A stretch of DNA of 64,000 nucleotides from Procambarus clarkii (GCF_040958095.1 NC_091215.1:31994432-32058431), one strand, 5' to 3'; counted from the stretch's first letter, positions 1 through 11,003 are shown. Numbers and translations are program-made. The notes: generated by a model not told the origin, from the sequence alone.

Positions 1-140
1 AAAGAGGGGAGGAAGGAAGGGAGGACGAGAGGGTGGAGGCAGGATAATGTCTTTTGACTTCAATCCAGCAGCAAGTAATGGTGTCCCTGGCAGAAATTTA
101 CGATCTATCTCGGCATGGTGACCATATGATGGGTGGGGGG

Positions 141-390
141 GGGTGATGTGGCGCAGTAGGGGGTGATGTGGAGCAGTAAGGAGTGATGTGGCGCAGAGTG
201 GGGGGGATGTGGCGCAGTAGGACGGTGATGTGGAGCAGTAGAGGGGGATGTGGAGCGGTAGCGAGTGATGTGGAACATTAACGAGTGATGTGGAACATTA
301 ACGAGTGATGTGGAGCAGTAGAGGGGGATGTGGAGCGGTAGCGAGTGATGTGGAACATTAACGAGTGATGTGGAGCAGTAAGGAGTGATG
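141..390. repeat. 18-bp minisatellite, ~14 units
   Basis: Units GAGTGATGTGGAGCAGTA, GGGGGATGTGGAGCGGTA and GAGTGATGTGGAACATTA alternate in a higher-order pattern. The flanks 1-140 show nothing else. Confidence 0.9.
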
Positions 391-1735
391 CATAAAACAG
401 AATGAGGATATTTTGCTTGCTGCAAGAAGTGTATGGGGAATGCTGTCTCCCACACAACTCATCCTCTCAACTAATATGTCACATTTTATACTCAGGTTCC
501 CCAACGTACACAACGCAGAGTACAATAACACGTAGCGATTCACAAACCTCAACGATTTGTAGAGGTTTGTGAATCTCCATACCTCAAGCTAATCATCTCA
601 AGATAACCTCAAGAAGCCTCAACATACCCTCCTTGTGTGTCAAGACTCTTCACGCTAACTTTATGATCCGCACGGTTACTCGGGTTATAAAGTAACTCCT
701 ATAGTTAATATAGTCTACAGTAGCCGTATAGACGCCCTTGTACTATATTATGTTAAATGAAAGGTGTGCTACCTGCTCCTCCCATGACGGAGCCAACCCG
801 TCATAGCATGATACACTGTGTTTTCAGGTCAAAATCCTCAACGGACAAATAAAGGCGTACTATAAATCATAGCGGCTCACAAACATTCAAGCTCTCCATA
901 CGTGGTCAATATAATAAGACAGGATAGGATGGGGTGATTCGATTGTTTCTGTAAACTATTTTTTTTTTCTTTTTTATTGATAAAGTACAATAAATACAAT
1001 AAAACAGTCGGCCAAAAACAGTAAAAGCAGTGATCCGAGGAAAGCACAAAGGAAAAACATGAGGACAACAGAGAAAGGAAACACAAAACAAGCACATAAC
1101 AGGAAACACTGAAATAACACGGAAATGATACTGTCACATAATGACAATTACACACATATATAAACAGAACTAACCCGCAGCAAAGAAGCACGGGAAAAGA
1201 ACACAATACAACATTAGGGAGAAACCAGCCTGAAGGACCACATGGGAAGGACAAGGAGTTAACACAGACAGTAACGCATAACCGCAACACGCAGGGACCG
1301 GGGAAAAAACAAATGAAATAACACCCACACATTCAAACAAAAACAAACACTGGAACACAGTAAACCATTCTCTGGTCGTTGCGGCAACTGGAGAGGCCGG
1401 GCTGACCCATCAACATAGTAGTGGTACTTAGAGCAATTATTTGCTCAAACGCACTAATATTTACTCTTGTACTCCCAAAAGTTTACGTTTTGTATTACTT
1501 AACTAGTCCAAATGTCATTCTAGAAAATGGTAACTTATAGAACCTAACCTGAGCTGTCCAAGTAATACACGCTATTTCTAGCCTAATGTAATACATATAT
1601 ATGTTCTATACTAAGCCCATGAATGTTTAAGTCCATAGTTTTTTCTCAAACTATAAAATTCGTGGTATAAAATGAACTTGGTCCAACAGTAAATATTGTT
1701 ATATTCGACTAAATAGTGTAAGTACACTGGTGTTA
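391..1735. other. AT-rich DNA, no gene recognised
   Basis: No protein family is recognisable. On the minus strand an AATAAA followed by an A-rich run (958-978) could be the polyadenylated 3' end of a transcript or retrocopy; a 151-codon open frame on that strand (877-1332) looks like low-complexity chance. Confidence 0.4.
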
Positions 1736-2752
1736 GGAGGGCGGTGTGTAGCACCGGAGTGCGCCGGAGAGCACCCTTCACACTTGCCCTGGGAGCCTAA
1801 CTGAATTTGATAATGGTGGTGTGAGGGCCCCGAGCTATAAGGACAGAGTGGAGGGCGCCCATGAGGATAACTGAGAGAGGTGGCGCCTCGCTTGTCTCCG
1901 ACACAGCACCAATTAACAAAGTGTCGTGAATGACCTCATTAGTCGGCGTTGAACTTCGGAATTAGTTCTCCGGATGACTGCTTGCAAGACCCACTCTGAT
2001 ATCTTTATGCTCTCTCTTGGTGTTCCCTTGTAAGCCTCTCTCTCTCTCTCCCTCTCTCACTATAGCGTTATAGTCACTTAATCTCTCCTTCATTTTCCTA
2101 TTACCTCTTACTGTCTCTTCCTTCTTCAGGTCTTCCCTCAGTCACTACCATTTCACTTCTCACTATATTCCCATCACTGTCATTCATCTCTTCAATTGTT
2201 GATTATCTTTATTATCTTTACTATACATTATCTTTACAATTGTAATTATCAATACATTGTAATTATCAATACATTATCTTTACAATTGTTTCAGTTTTTC
2301 CTCATCTTACTCCAAACATTTCCTTCGTCTCGCCTTTCCAACTTTTATCACAGATACACTCATTCCCTCCTCCAATCTTCTCTCCCACCCCCTTCCCAGA
2401 CATCCTTCTCCTATACATACATTTTAATTTGACAACAAGGATTAAGGTTCAATGCGACTATTATTGATGGCCCTAAATTAATATTACAAATCAAGACCAG
2501 CTATCCTACAACAACTTATTTAAATCGATACCCCAGATACATATGTAACTTTAATGGTTAGTATTATTTCTTATTATGAATAAATGTCATTATATTGAAT
2601 TTTCAATTATGTTAGACGGTGACGCTGGAGTTGTGGGTGCCAGAACGTTCACACGGTCAGTTGACAGTTGCACAACTATTTGTTAACAGAATGATCCAAA
2701 TGCGGGTCAGCTGAGGGATGATCGCTGATGGAGTCATGGTTTGGCAGAGCCA
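1736..2752. other. Unique DNA; GC-rich block then CT- and AT-rich
   Basis: 1736-2000 is GC-rich with no frame I trust. The remainder is CT- and AT-rich, with small direct repeats of TACATTGTAATTATCAA near 2250. Confidence 0.4.
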
Positions 2753-2863
2753 GCATGTTGGTCTTGATGGCTGAGCATGTTGGTCTTGATGGCTGAGCAT
2801 GTTGGTCTTGATGGCTGAGCATGTTGGTCTTGATGGCTGAGCATGTTGGTCTTGATGGCTGAG
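2753..2863. repeat. 22-bp minisatellite, ~5 units
   Basis: The unit contains GCATGTTGGTCTTGATGGCT. Confidence 0.95.
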
Positions 2864-3650
2864 CCACTTGTGTTAGTCCCTCAGCCACTGAGATAGGTGA
2901 GGAACCTTCAGAACATCGACCTTCCTTAGAACAGGAAGACCGACGATATCTCATGTATTCAAAGCTGAGATATACTGTCACATCCAGTCAGGATGTGTCA
3001 ATACTTGCTAAAAGGTCGTCTTGCAGGGTTCTCAACCTTGTCTGGAAAATGAAGGACGGGGCAGTCAACCAGGAGAGCGTTGCACACACAAGATGAGAGC
3101 GCACTTGAGATTCATATAAGGTTCTGCAACGACTGCAATCACACAGGTAAGAGTTGACAATCACACGCTTTAAGTTTCTTACTAGGATCACCATATATCT
3201 CTCTATGAACACTGACAAGTCAAACTTTAACCAAGATATCAACTTCATCGCTTAGCAGTAAGCCTATATAATTCATCTGTATGCTAGTTACAGCTGCAAT
3301 AACCCGCTGTCAACACTGATAGCGGGTTACTGCACTTACCAATACTGCCGGAGTCTTCAACATTGCCGGGTTTTCTCAACCGAAAACGTATCCTGCCATC
3401 GTCAACCCCATGCGCTCTTCCACCATATTTCAACATTAATAATTTTACACATTCTATCACATCACTACTCACAATCTTCCCCATTATTTTCTCACACACT
3501 TCCCTATTCTCCCGTCTCATTCCTATCCATCTTACCATCGTTCCCCCGTTTCTCTCTCAGTACTATCGACCTCTCTCGCCGTCGATGTCTCTCCACACAC
3601 ACTCACTCTAACAACCTCGTAGAGTGAGTACTGACAGTACTTAGCAGCTA
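2864..3650. other. No gene recognised
   Basis: Only a small inverted repeat, TAACCCGCTG with GATAGCGGGTTA, at about 3299-3328. Confidence 0.4.
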
Positions 3651-4240
3651 CCACGGGCTAGTAAGGTCTAACTTTCATGCCCCGCCTGGCAGCCTTATGC
3701 ACGTTGTGTTAAGATTTAACTATTCTGACGTTAAAATTCTTCCTCAAATTTGGCTATTAAAATTTGAGAATGGAGGTGGCTTCCACAACTTCGTTTAGTA
3801 CATTCCACGTGTTGACCACCTGTACAGGGTACGAATATTTCCTTACATTTCTTTGACTCATTTGTATTTCCAGCTTTCACTTATTTGGAGCCGGTCGGCC
3901 GAGCGGACAGCACACTGGACTTGTGATCCTGTGGTCCTGGGTTCGATCACGGGCGCCGGCGAGAAACAATGGGCAGAGTTTCTTTCACCATATGCCCCTG
4001 TACCTAGCAGTAAAAAAGGTACCTGGGTGTTAGTCAGCTGTCACGGGCTGCTTCCTGGGGGTGGAGGCCTGGTCGAGGACCGCGCCGCGGGGACACTAAA
4101 GCCCCGAAATCATCTCAAGATAACCTCAAGATATGTCCTCTCGTCCTACCTTCTCTCAAGTTAAAGAGACATGTCTTTGGCCACCATGTCTATTCCCCCT
4201 AAGTATCTTGTATATTGTGATTATATCTCTGTTTCTTCTT
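3651..4240 (-). mobile_element. LINE 3' fragment split by a SINE
   Basis: On the minus strand this is the C-terminal/3' region of a CR1/Jockey-like LINE: the segment GGAGGTGGCTTCCACAAC, a CATTCCACGTGTTGACCACC block, and TTTCTTTGACTCATTTG. LINE-like sequence resumes after the SINE (4134-4240, TCTTGTATATTGTGATTATA). Confidence 0.6.
3887..4133 (+). mobile_element. tRNA-derived SINE, family 1
   Basis: The tRNA-like head has GGCCGAGCGGACAGCACACT (A box) and GGGTTCGATCAC (B box). A conserved body (GAGAAACAATGGGCAGAGTT, GGTGGAGGCCTGGTCGAGGA) ends CATCTCAAGATAACCTC. It is inserted in a LINE remnant. Confidence 0.9.
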
Positions 4241-5039
4241 TATCTGAAATTCCAATATCGTAAGATAACCTTAATAATTCTAAAACGGTCCGACAAAACT
4301 ATATCGTTATTATTCCATTCCAAAAACCAGTTCGAACTTTTAATATTAAAATCAATGAATTTTCAAGATTAAAAGTTGCCCCTGTGAAGTTTGGACGATA
4401 AAAATGCGCCATTCAAATTTATATTTCCGATTAAATCGGAAATTCGTGTGATTATCAATTATCAATCTACGCAATATTAAAACAGTATCGAGCTTAGGAG
4501 AAAATATAAATTTTTGAATTTCCGACTCTTGCGTCGCAAGCTAATTATCAACGGCATGTTAGCAGTCGAGACTTCAACATTAAAACCAATATTGCATCAA
4601 AGGTCCCCCTAAAATAGGCACTGCAATATGTTGCAGCCTACAGTGTGCTGGAGAGCCTGGAGCACCGAACACACTCCACCAACATATTTACGTTTCATGA
4701 TATGTTAAAATACAACTCAAATTCCATTAATTTTTTTAGAATTGTGTTCAAGCCACGTTCATTAAACATTAGCTCCAGTTTGTATTGGTAAGGATATGAA
4801 GAAGGGAGAATAAGTAGTAGCAATGACCTGTCTCTCCGGTGAACTCTTCTAATATTTGTTAAGTTTAGTTAATTATAAACACAGATAAACATCATTTATT
4901 ACTTCATTACTACAAAAATCTTCAAATTAACTCATTTTAAATACAAAGTATATTTTGACAAAGGCTAGTGTACTGTACTTATCAAATGATCTTGAAGGCC
5001 ACCAGTGACCTCTCTCTCTCTGCCCCCTTCACTGTAGTG
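4241..5039. other. AT-rich DNA, nothing recognised
   Basis: No open frame of interest and no repeat structure beyond base composition. Confidence 0.4.
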
Positions 5040-5735
5040 TACGCACCGAGTTGTGCTTACAGGGGTTGAGCTCCGGCTCCTTGGTCCCGTCTCTCAACTG
5101 TCAAACAACTGGTGTACAAGTTCATGGTTCTCATGGTTCTTAGTTCTCGGACTAGTCTAGTTGTATACCTTCAAACTTTTTCTAGTTTCGTCTTGTGCTT
5201 GACATGGTAAGGACTCCATGCTGGAGCCGCATATTCCAGGATTGGTCTGGCATATGTGGTATACAAGGTTCTGAATGATTCCTTTCACAAGTTTCTGAAG
5301 GCAGTTCTGATGTTAGCCAGCCTTGCATACGCAACTGATGAAATTCTTTTGATGTGGGTTTCATAAGACAGGTTTGATGTCATATCAACTCCTAGATCTT
5401 TCACTCTGTCCATTTCGTGGAGGTCTTCGTCTCCCATTCCGTATTCTATGTCTGCCTCCTATTCCTTTTGCCTAGTTTCATTACCTTACATATACTTGGG
5501 TTGAACTTTAGCAGCCATTTGTTGGAGCATTCCTTCAGTTTAGGTTATCTTGTAGCATCTTACAATCTTCCTCGGCCTAAATCCTCCTCATAATTTTTGC
5601 ATAATCAGCAAACACCGTGAGGAACAAGTCTGGGAGATCACCTCTGGGGGATCGTTTACATATATCAGAAACAGGATGGGGTCCAAGTACAGAGTCCTGT
5701 AGGACTCCGCTGGTGACATCTCGCCCTTCAGTTCC
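5040..5735 (-). mobile_element. LINE fragment, reverse transcriptase C-terminus to 3' end
   Basis: On the minus strand it encodes DVTSGVLQDSVLGP, FADYAKIMRRI, LLKFNPSICK and LYTTYARPILEYAAPAW-like blocks, i.e. the last third of a CR1/Jockey-like reverse transcriptase. The 3' UTR has the family's GGTTGAGCTCCGGCTC motif in reverse. It contains several frame breaks. Confidence 0.75.
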
Positions 5736-6020
5736 CCCCCCCCCCTCGCCTCGGGTCTCGTCTGGAACACGTGGCAGAGAAGGCTGCTGGAGAACGTGGT
5801 GGTGAAAATAAATATACCTGTAGCATACCTGAAGTCCGAAGCAAGGTTTATCAAAGCCCGGCCAGGTACCAGGCTTGTGTGGTAGTAAGTTAATGATGCT
5901 TAGAGCCACTAGCAGGTCCTAATATCCACTACAGCCTGGGTGATCCGGCAATTCTTGTAGGAACTTGTCCCACTGCCTCTCTACAACATTGTCGTGATCA
6001 CTGGGAAGCGATAAATTTGA

Positions 6021-6112
6021 GCTAGTTGCTCTCAGAGGGGATAATGCCAGCTTTAGTTGCCTCTCAGAGGGGATAATGCCAGCTTTAGTTGCCTCTCAGA
6101 GGAGCAACTTGA
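6021..6112. repeat. 34-bp repeat, ~2.7 units
   Basis: The unit contains CTCTCAGAGGGGATAATGCC and AGCTTTAGTTGC. The preceding 5736-6020 shows nothing firm. Confidence 0.9.
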
Positions 6113-6556
6113 GGTACTGACACACTCACGGGATAATACTAAGTGTTCCGGACCTGGACACCATCGTCTGCTAGAAGCCGTCACAGATATCAATAAAGAT
6201 GTCAGCAACAAATGGGAATGATATCAGACGGATCCCTATTATCAACTGCTTTGAGACTATTGTCTCATTTCTCTGCGACCATTTCAGAACAGTAAACAAA
6301 ATACCCTTTTAAGTCAATGCATATAAATAATTGATAGGTTTTTCAAATATTTTTTCACATTAAATAAAAAGATATTTTTTTAACGAATGGAAGTATTCAG
6401 TAACAAATCAACTAAATTATTAATTATGACTTTTTGACGCATTTTAACTTGTATAAAATCCACTGAAAGTAGAAAAATTCTTTAGAACATATATAAAATA
6501 TCAGGAGCATTGACACACCTGATATTATCTGGCTGTGCTGGCACTGAGGCTGACTG

Positions 6557-6678
6557 AGTGCGGCAGGTGTTCAAGGTGGCCCTGCCTGGCAGTGTTGACA
6601 AGTGCCGCAGGTGTTCAAGGTGGCCCTGCCTGGCAGTGTTGACAAGTGCCGCAGGTGTTCAAGGTGGCCCTGCCTGGC
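6557..6678. repeat. 44-bp repeat, ~2.8 units
   Basis: The unit contains GCAGGTGTTCAAGGTGGCCC and TGCCTGGCAGTGTTGACA. Between 6113 and 6556 only AT-rich DNA is seen. Confidence 0.95.
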
Positions 6679-7625
6679 CAGGTACCGGCCGTGATGGTAC
6701 TTCAACAGTGTAAAATGTCCAAACAATTTTTTGTCAAACATGTAATCTTGAATCTATTAACATTTGTCTCCGTCAATTGTTCATCTTTCTGTTGCTCTCC
6801 CTGGCTCCTTCCCTCTCACCTTAGTGCTAGTATAACTGACAGTTTAATAAATTAGTTTCACTTCAGCGTAGTCAATTTATTTTTAATCTCATCTCTGCTC
6901 TGCTTCCCCATACGCCTGTCTTTTCCACTCTCCATTTCCTCTCTCCTTCCCCTGCCTCTTCCTCTACTATTCTTCTTGCCTCGGGAGGATGTCCCCTGTG
7001 ATCCATTAGCAGTCTTGCTCCACCTTCTGTTCCAGGACCACAGCCTTGTGGAGCCCCCACTCAGCCAGTCCTCCCTCGTCCTGGGACGCCCAGTCAGCCT
7101 CTGCCACCTGGATGAACATTTTCGTTAGACTTGAGGCGTAAACTTCTCAGGAGAGGGAAAGTGTTGGAGAGACCAATCCATGATTGAAGATAATAATGGA
7201 GAGAGAGAGAGAACGAACAAACGTGTGTGAGCGAAAGCAAGATAATGTGAGAGAGAAAACATGTATGTGTGTGTGTGAGAGAGAGAGAGAGAGGAAGGGA
7301 GTGTGAGACAGGGAGAGGAAGTGAGTGAGAGAAAGAGTGTAAGGGGGAGGGAAGAGATATAGCCGGGGAACAGGCAGGTTCAGAACCATTTCACACGCCT
7401 ATTATATATCTTAATTGGACTGGGGTCGCCCTCCTTGAGCGAACATCCAGACTTTAATGTCGGCCTGACAATAGTGTTCAGCTCCCGGGAAATCTGCCAG
7501 GATATTCTCCTCGTCTTTGTGTTACCAGCACTGACTCCTCTCTCTCTCATACTTGACCACTCTCTGTTTCTCTAAAGGCTTTCGTCGGGGTACAATTTAT
7601 TGTGTGAGCAATAAATTATTAATAT
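6679..7625. other. No gene recognised; GA/GT-rich patch
   Basis: 7198-7345 is GA- and GT-rich simple sequence. The rest is unassigned. Confidence 0.4.
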
Positions 7626-7722
7626 AATAATAATTGTACTATTATTATAATAATAATTGTACTATTATTATAATAATAATTGTACTATTATTATAATAAT
7701 AATAATTATAATAATAATTGTG
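7626..7722. repeat. 23-bp AT-rich minisatellite, ~4 units
   Basis: The unit contains TTGTACTATTATTATAATAA, largely self-complementary. Confidence 0.9.
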
Positions 7723-8350
7723 CCATTTAATATTTATCACTCTTCCTTCTGCTGGGTCATGAAGGAAGCGGGCCTCGGGTGAAAGAGGGCTGTGACGATC
7801 TCTGTCAGGAACCCGTAGGTGCGGTACCGGGACGTCCACCTCCTGGGGCTCGTGCGGCCCCCCAGGCTCTGCTTCAGGAGGCTGGGGTCGTTCTTGCCCT
7901 TGCTGGGGTGGTTCTTCTCCGGCCCCGACCACGGCGGTCTCCGGGTTTGGAGTCCCTGTGCTTTCATTCGCCAACTTCGAGGTCAACTCCGGAGTTGGAG
8001 CCCGTAGGGCAGTTCTTTGTTGCCTTCAACCTCGTTCTGACAGTTTATGCGACGCTGCCGGAACCAATCATATTGGCGTTTGTCTTTCCATTGAAGAATT
8101 TCGGCGCCGTGGGAAGGGGGGGACCTTCTGCTTGGGTAACAGCTTCTCCTCCATAACAACCTACCCAGACCGACAACTAGAGTGCAACTCCATAGTCTCC
8201 TGGGACTCATGGATGCCTACTACTAATGAGAACAATAAATTATGCAGTAACAACATTAAGGAACTATCGCGCTTGTTTGGGTGTCTCATTTGTAGCTCAG
8301 TCTCTTCCCCGCAGGTGTTTTGTGTTCGTCTCAGACGGTGACTCTTACTG
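7723..8350 (-). other. GC-rich island, possible exon remnants
   Basis: The composition changes to GC-rich, and the minus strand has two moderate frames in different phases: 7645-7986, with PPEAEPGGPHEPQEVDVPV, and 7983-8210, with KRQYDWFRQRRINCQNEVEG. I recognise neither. They could be exons of a diverged gene or chance frames. Confidence 0.2.
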
Positions 8351-8668
8351 ATATTGTCATAAACCGTGATTAAAGAAGTCTTTTACCATTATTCTTGCGA
8401 CCATTCTCTACTTGAGGAGACCGAGTCACAGTAACCCAAGGAGCAAGGAGCCCCAGACACATGAAGACAAAGTGAACCCCTCAAAGTTTTGATATAACCT
8501 TTAAAATACATTAGTTTGTACACTAAAATTTGTCTGCTGTTCAATTACATATGATTATCAATAATCGGGATGGGTATGGGGTGCATAATGAATCAATGCT
8601 GTTCATGTTAAGTGCCTCGCCTTGTTCACCTCAGCCCGACACACTAATGAATGATCACAACGCTAAGG

Positions 8669-8724
<56 letters not shown>
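8669..8724. repeat. (TA)n tract, first spacer of the palindrome cluster
   Basis: Pure TA dinucleotide repeat that opens a cluster of inverted repeats running to 11078. Confidence 0.95.
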
Positions 8725-8726
<2 letters not shown>

Positions 8727-8829
8727 CAATGTCAGACCACGGAGGAAAAATGAAACAGGAAATTTCCTTTTTTAAGGAAATTTTAAGGAAATTTCCTGTT
8801 TCATTTTTCCTCCGTGGTCTGACATTGTC
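8725..8829. repeat. Short palindrome, arms ~45 bp
   Basis: The left arm starts GACAATGTCAGACCACGG and the right arm ends with its exact complement; the centre is AT-rich. It resembles a leader piece of a crustacean retroelement, but this is not certain. It is followed by a unique bridge to 8868. Confidence 0.85.
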
Positions 8830-8862
8830 ACATTCTTAATCACGTGTTTATTTTCGTGATAT

Positions 8863-8868
<6 letters not shown>

Positions 8869-8938
<70 letters not shown>
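8869..8938. repeat. (AT)n tract
   Basis: Pure AT dinucleotides joined at their right edge to the inverted Penelope-like fragment, at the point where the encoded peptide would read LLPKYTNI on the minus strand. Confidence 0.95.
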
Positions 8939-8941
<3 letters not shown>

Positions 8942-9098
8942 TATATTTTGGTAGCAGTCTTTCCTGTAGACATATTATTAAATATGACGGAAAAAGTAAG
9001 ATTAATAATTCTAACACGAATTTTCTCAATCTTTTGTACATTTCTTTTCACTGTTGGAGGTAATTCAAAAATCAATTCTCCAAAATTCATTTTTATTT

Positions 9099-9157
9099 CT
9101 AGTCTGACGCGACACGAGCGCGTTTCGCAAAACTTATTACATTTTCAAAGACTTTAG
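9099..9157 (-). ncRNA. Hammerhead-ribozyme-like fold, copy 1 left arm
   Basis: On the minus strand the leader can form three helices in the order of a type I hammerhead around GAAAC and a GTC before the expected cleavage site. Helix II pairs GTAA with TTGC through a G-U pair. The strand that should read CTGANGA reads TTGAAAAT, so activity is doubtful. Confidence 0.35.
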
Positions 9158-9482
9158 TTTACAAATACACAACTGAATAGAACTTACGCATCTCCGATTT
9201 CGTTTATATCTACATTTGAGTGAGGTGGATGGGGTGAGGTGGCATTAATAGGGTATTAATTTCATCAACACAAGACAGAACAAGAGGTGGCATTAATAGG
9301 GTATTAATTTCATCAACACAAGACAGAACACGAAACAATGGGTATTGAATTGTTTCGTGTTCTGTCTTGTGTTGATGAAATTAATACCCTATTAATGCCA
9401 CCTCACCCCATCCACCTCACTCAAATGTAGATATAAACGAAATCGGAGATGCGTAAGTTCTATTCAGTTGTGTATTTGTAAA

Positions 9483-9541
9483 CTAAAGTCTTTGAAAATG
9501 TAATAAGTTTTACGAAACGCGCTCGTGTCGCGTCAGACTAG
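9483..9541 (+). ncRNA. Hammerhead-ribozyme-like fold, copy 1 right arm
   Basis: Helix I pairs AGTCT (9487-9491) with AGACT (9535-9539). Helix II is GTAA (9500-9503) with TTAC (9510-9513). GAA (9514-9516) follows. Helix III is ACGCG (9517-9521) with CGCGT (9529-9533), and C at 9534 would be the cleavage nucleotide. The connecting strand 9492-9499 is TTGAAAAT instead of CTGANGA. The fold was drawn by eye. Confidence 0.4.
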
Positions 9542-9660
9542 AAATAAAAATGAATTTTGGAGAATTGATTTTTGAATTACCTCCAACAGTGAAAAGAAAT
9601 GTACGAAAGATTGAGAAAATTCGCGTTAGAATTATTAATCTTACTTTTTCGGTCATATTT

Positions 9661-9664
<4 letters not shown>

Positions 9665-9710
<46 letters not shown>
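9665..9710. repeat. (TA)n tract
   Basis: TA repeat joining palindrome copy 1 to the next, shorter palindrome. The junction falls at TAATAT in the retroelement fragment. Confidence 0.95.
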
Positions 9711-9712
<2 letters not shown>

Positions 9713-9886
9713 CCGCATATTCTGTATTTATTATTTTCTGGTTTAGGGCTTCTATCCCTCTAACTATTTTCTTAGCATCAGGGCTTAATTTTCAATTAAA
9801 AAATTTTCAATTAAGCCCTGATGCTAAGAAAATAGTTAGAGGGATAGAAGCCCTAAACCAGAAAATAATAAATACAGAATATGCGG

Positions 9887-9888
<2 letters not shown>
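9711..9888. mobile_element. Second-family palindrome (Penelope-like N-terminal fragment)
   Basis: Perfect ~75-bp arms flank an asymmetric AT-rich centre. The right arm encodes SPDAKKIVRGIEALNQKI and then INTEYAVI, alignable with [19 protein letters not shown] of the neighbouring family, so both are probably related leader-proximal coding pieces. It is a fossil fragment. Confidence 0.6.

Positions 9889-9960
<72 letters not shown>
9889..9960. repeat. (TA)n tract
   Basis: TA repeat between two palindromes. Confidence 0.95.
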
Positions 9961-9964
<4 letters not shown>

Positions 9965-10083
9965 AAATATGACGGAAAAAGTAAGATTAATAATTCTAAC
10001 ACGAATTTTCTCAATCTTTTGTACATTTCTTTTCACTGTTGGAGGTAATTCAAAAATCAATTCTCCAAAATTCATTTTTATTT

Positions 10084-10142
10084 CTAGTCTGACGCGACAC
10101 GAGCGCGTTTCGCAAAACTTATTACATTTTCAAAGACTTTAG
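10084..10142 (-). ncRNA. Hammerhead-ribozyme-like fold, copy 2 left arm
   Basis: Same potential fold and same non-canonical connecting strand as in copy 1, on the minus strand. Confidence 0.35.
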
Positions 10143-10515
10143 TTTACAAATACACAACTGAATAGAACTTACGCATCTCCGATTTCGTTTATATCTACAT
10201 TTGAGTGAGGTGGATGGGGTGAGGTGGCATTAATAGGGTATTAATTTCATCAACACAAGACAGAACAAGAGGTGGCATTAATAGGGTATTAATTTCATCA
10301 ACACAAGACAGAACACGAAACAATGGGTATTGAATTGTTTCGTGTTCTGTCTTGTGTTGATGAAATTAATACCCTATTAATGCCACCTCTTGTTCTGTCT
10401 TGTGTTGATGAAATTAATACCCTATTAATGCCACCTCACCCCATCCACCTCACTCAAATGTAGATATAAACGAAATCGGAGATGCGTAAGTTCTATTCAG
10501 TTGTGTATTTGTAAA

Positions 10516-10574
10516 CTAAAGTCTTTGAAAATGTAATAAGTTTTACGAAACGCGCTCGTGTCGCGTCAGACTAG
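10516..10574 (+). ncRNA. Hammerhead-ribozyme-like fold, copy 2 right arm
   Basis: Same potential fold as at 9483-9541, on the plus strand. Confidence 0.35.
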
Positions 10575-10692
10575 AAATAAAAATGAATTTTGGAGAATTG
10601 ATTTTGAATTACCTCCAACAGTGAAAAGAAATGTACGAAAGATTGAGAAAATTCGCGTTAGAATTATTAATCTTACTTTTTCGGTCATATTT

Positions 10693-10696
<4 letters not shown>

Positions 10697-10774
<78 letters not shown>
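10697..10774. repeat. (TA)n tract
   Basis: TA repeat between two palindromes. Confidence 0.95.
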
Positions 10775-10776
<2 letters not shown>

Positions 10777-10998
10777 CCGCATATTCTGTATTTATTATTT
10801 TCTGGTTTAGGGCTTCTATCCCTCTAACTATTTTCTTAGCATCAGGGCTTAATTGAAAATTTTTTAATTGAAAATTAAGCCCTGATGCTAAGAAAATAGT
10901 TAGAGGGATAGAAGCCCTAAACCAGAAAATAATAAATACAGAATATGCGGTCATATTCAATGAAACATGTTTGAAAGAAAACCTGCTGCCAGTATACA

Positions 10999-11003
<5 letters not shown>
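10775..11003. mobile_element. Second-family palindrome, flipped copy, plus coding tail
   Basis: The arms match 9711-9888, but the asymmetric centre is its reverse complement, so this copy is inverted. The right side reads on past the palindrome to encode IFNETCLKENLLPVYTNI and stops at the next TA tract. It is a fossil fragment. Confidence 0.6.

Larger units (their letters stand above)
8939..9664. mobile_element. Penelope-like 5' fragment as a giant palindrome, copy 1
   Basis: The left arm (about 8974-9339) and right arm (9349-9664) are nearly perfect inverted copies around a 9-bp loop at 9340-9348. Each arm carries a ~250-bp leader followed by a short open frame starting [17 protein letters not shown] and continuing through [13 protein letters not shown], which resembles the coiled N-terminal region before the reverse transcriptase of Penelope-like elements. 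The left arm also holds a 48-bp tandem duplication absent from the right arm. It is a fossil fragment without a reverse transcriptase domain. Assignment to Penelope-like elements is an inference. Confidence 0.65.
9961..10696. mobile_element. Penelope-like 5' fragment as a giant palindrome, copy 2
   Basis: Nearly identical to copy 1, with the loop at 10324-10332. Here the 48-bp duplication is present in both arms. The high identity to copy 1 implies a recent duplication or conversion. It is a fossil fragment lacking a reverse transcriptase. Confidence 0.65.
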
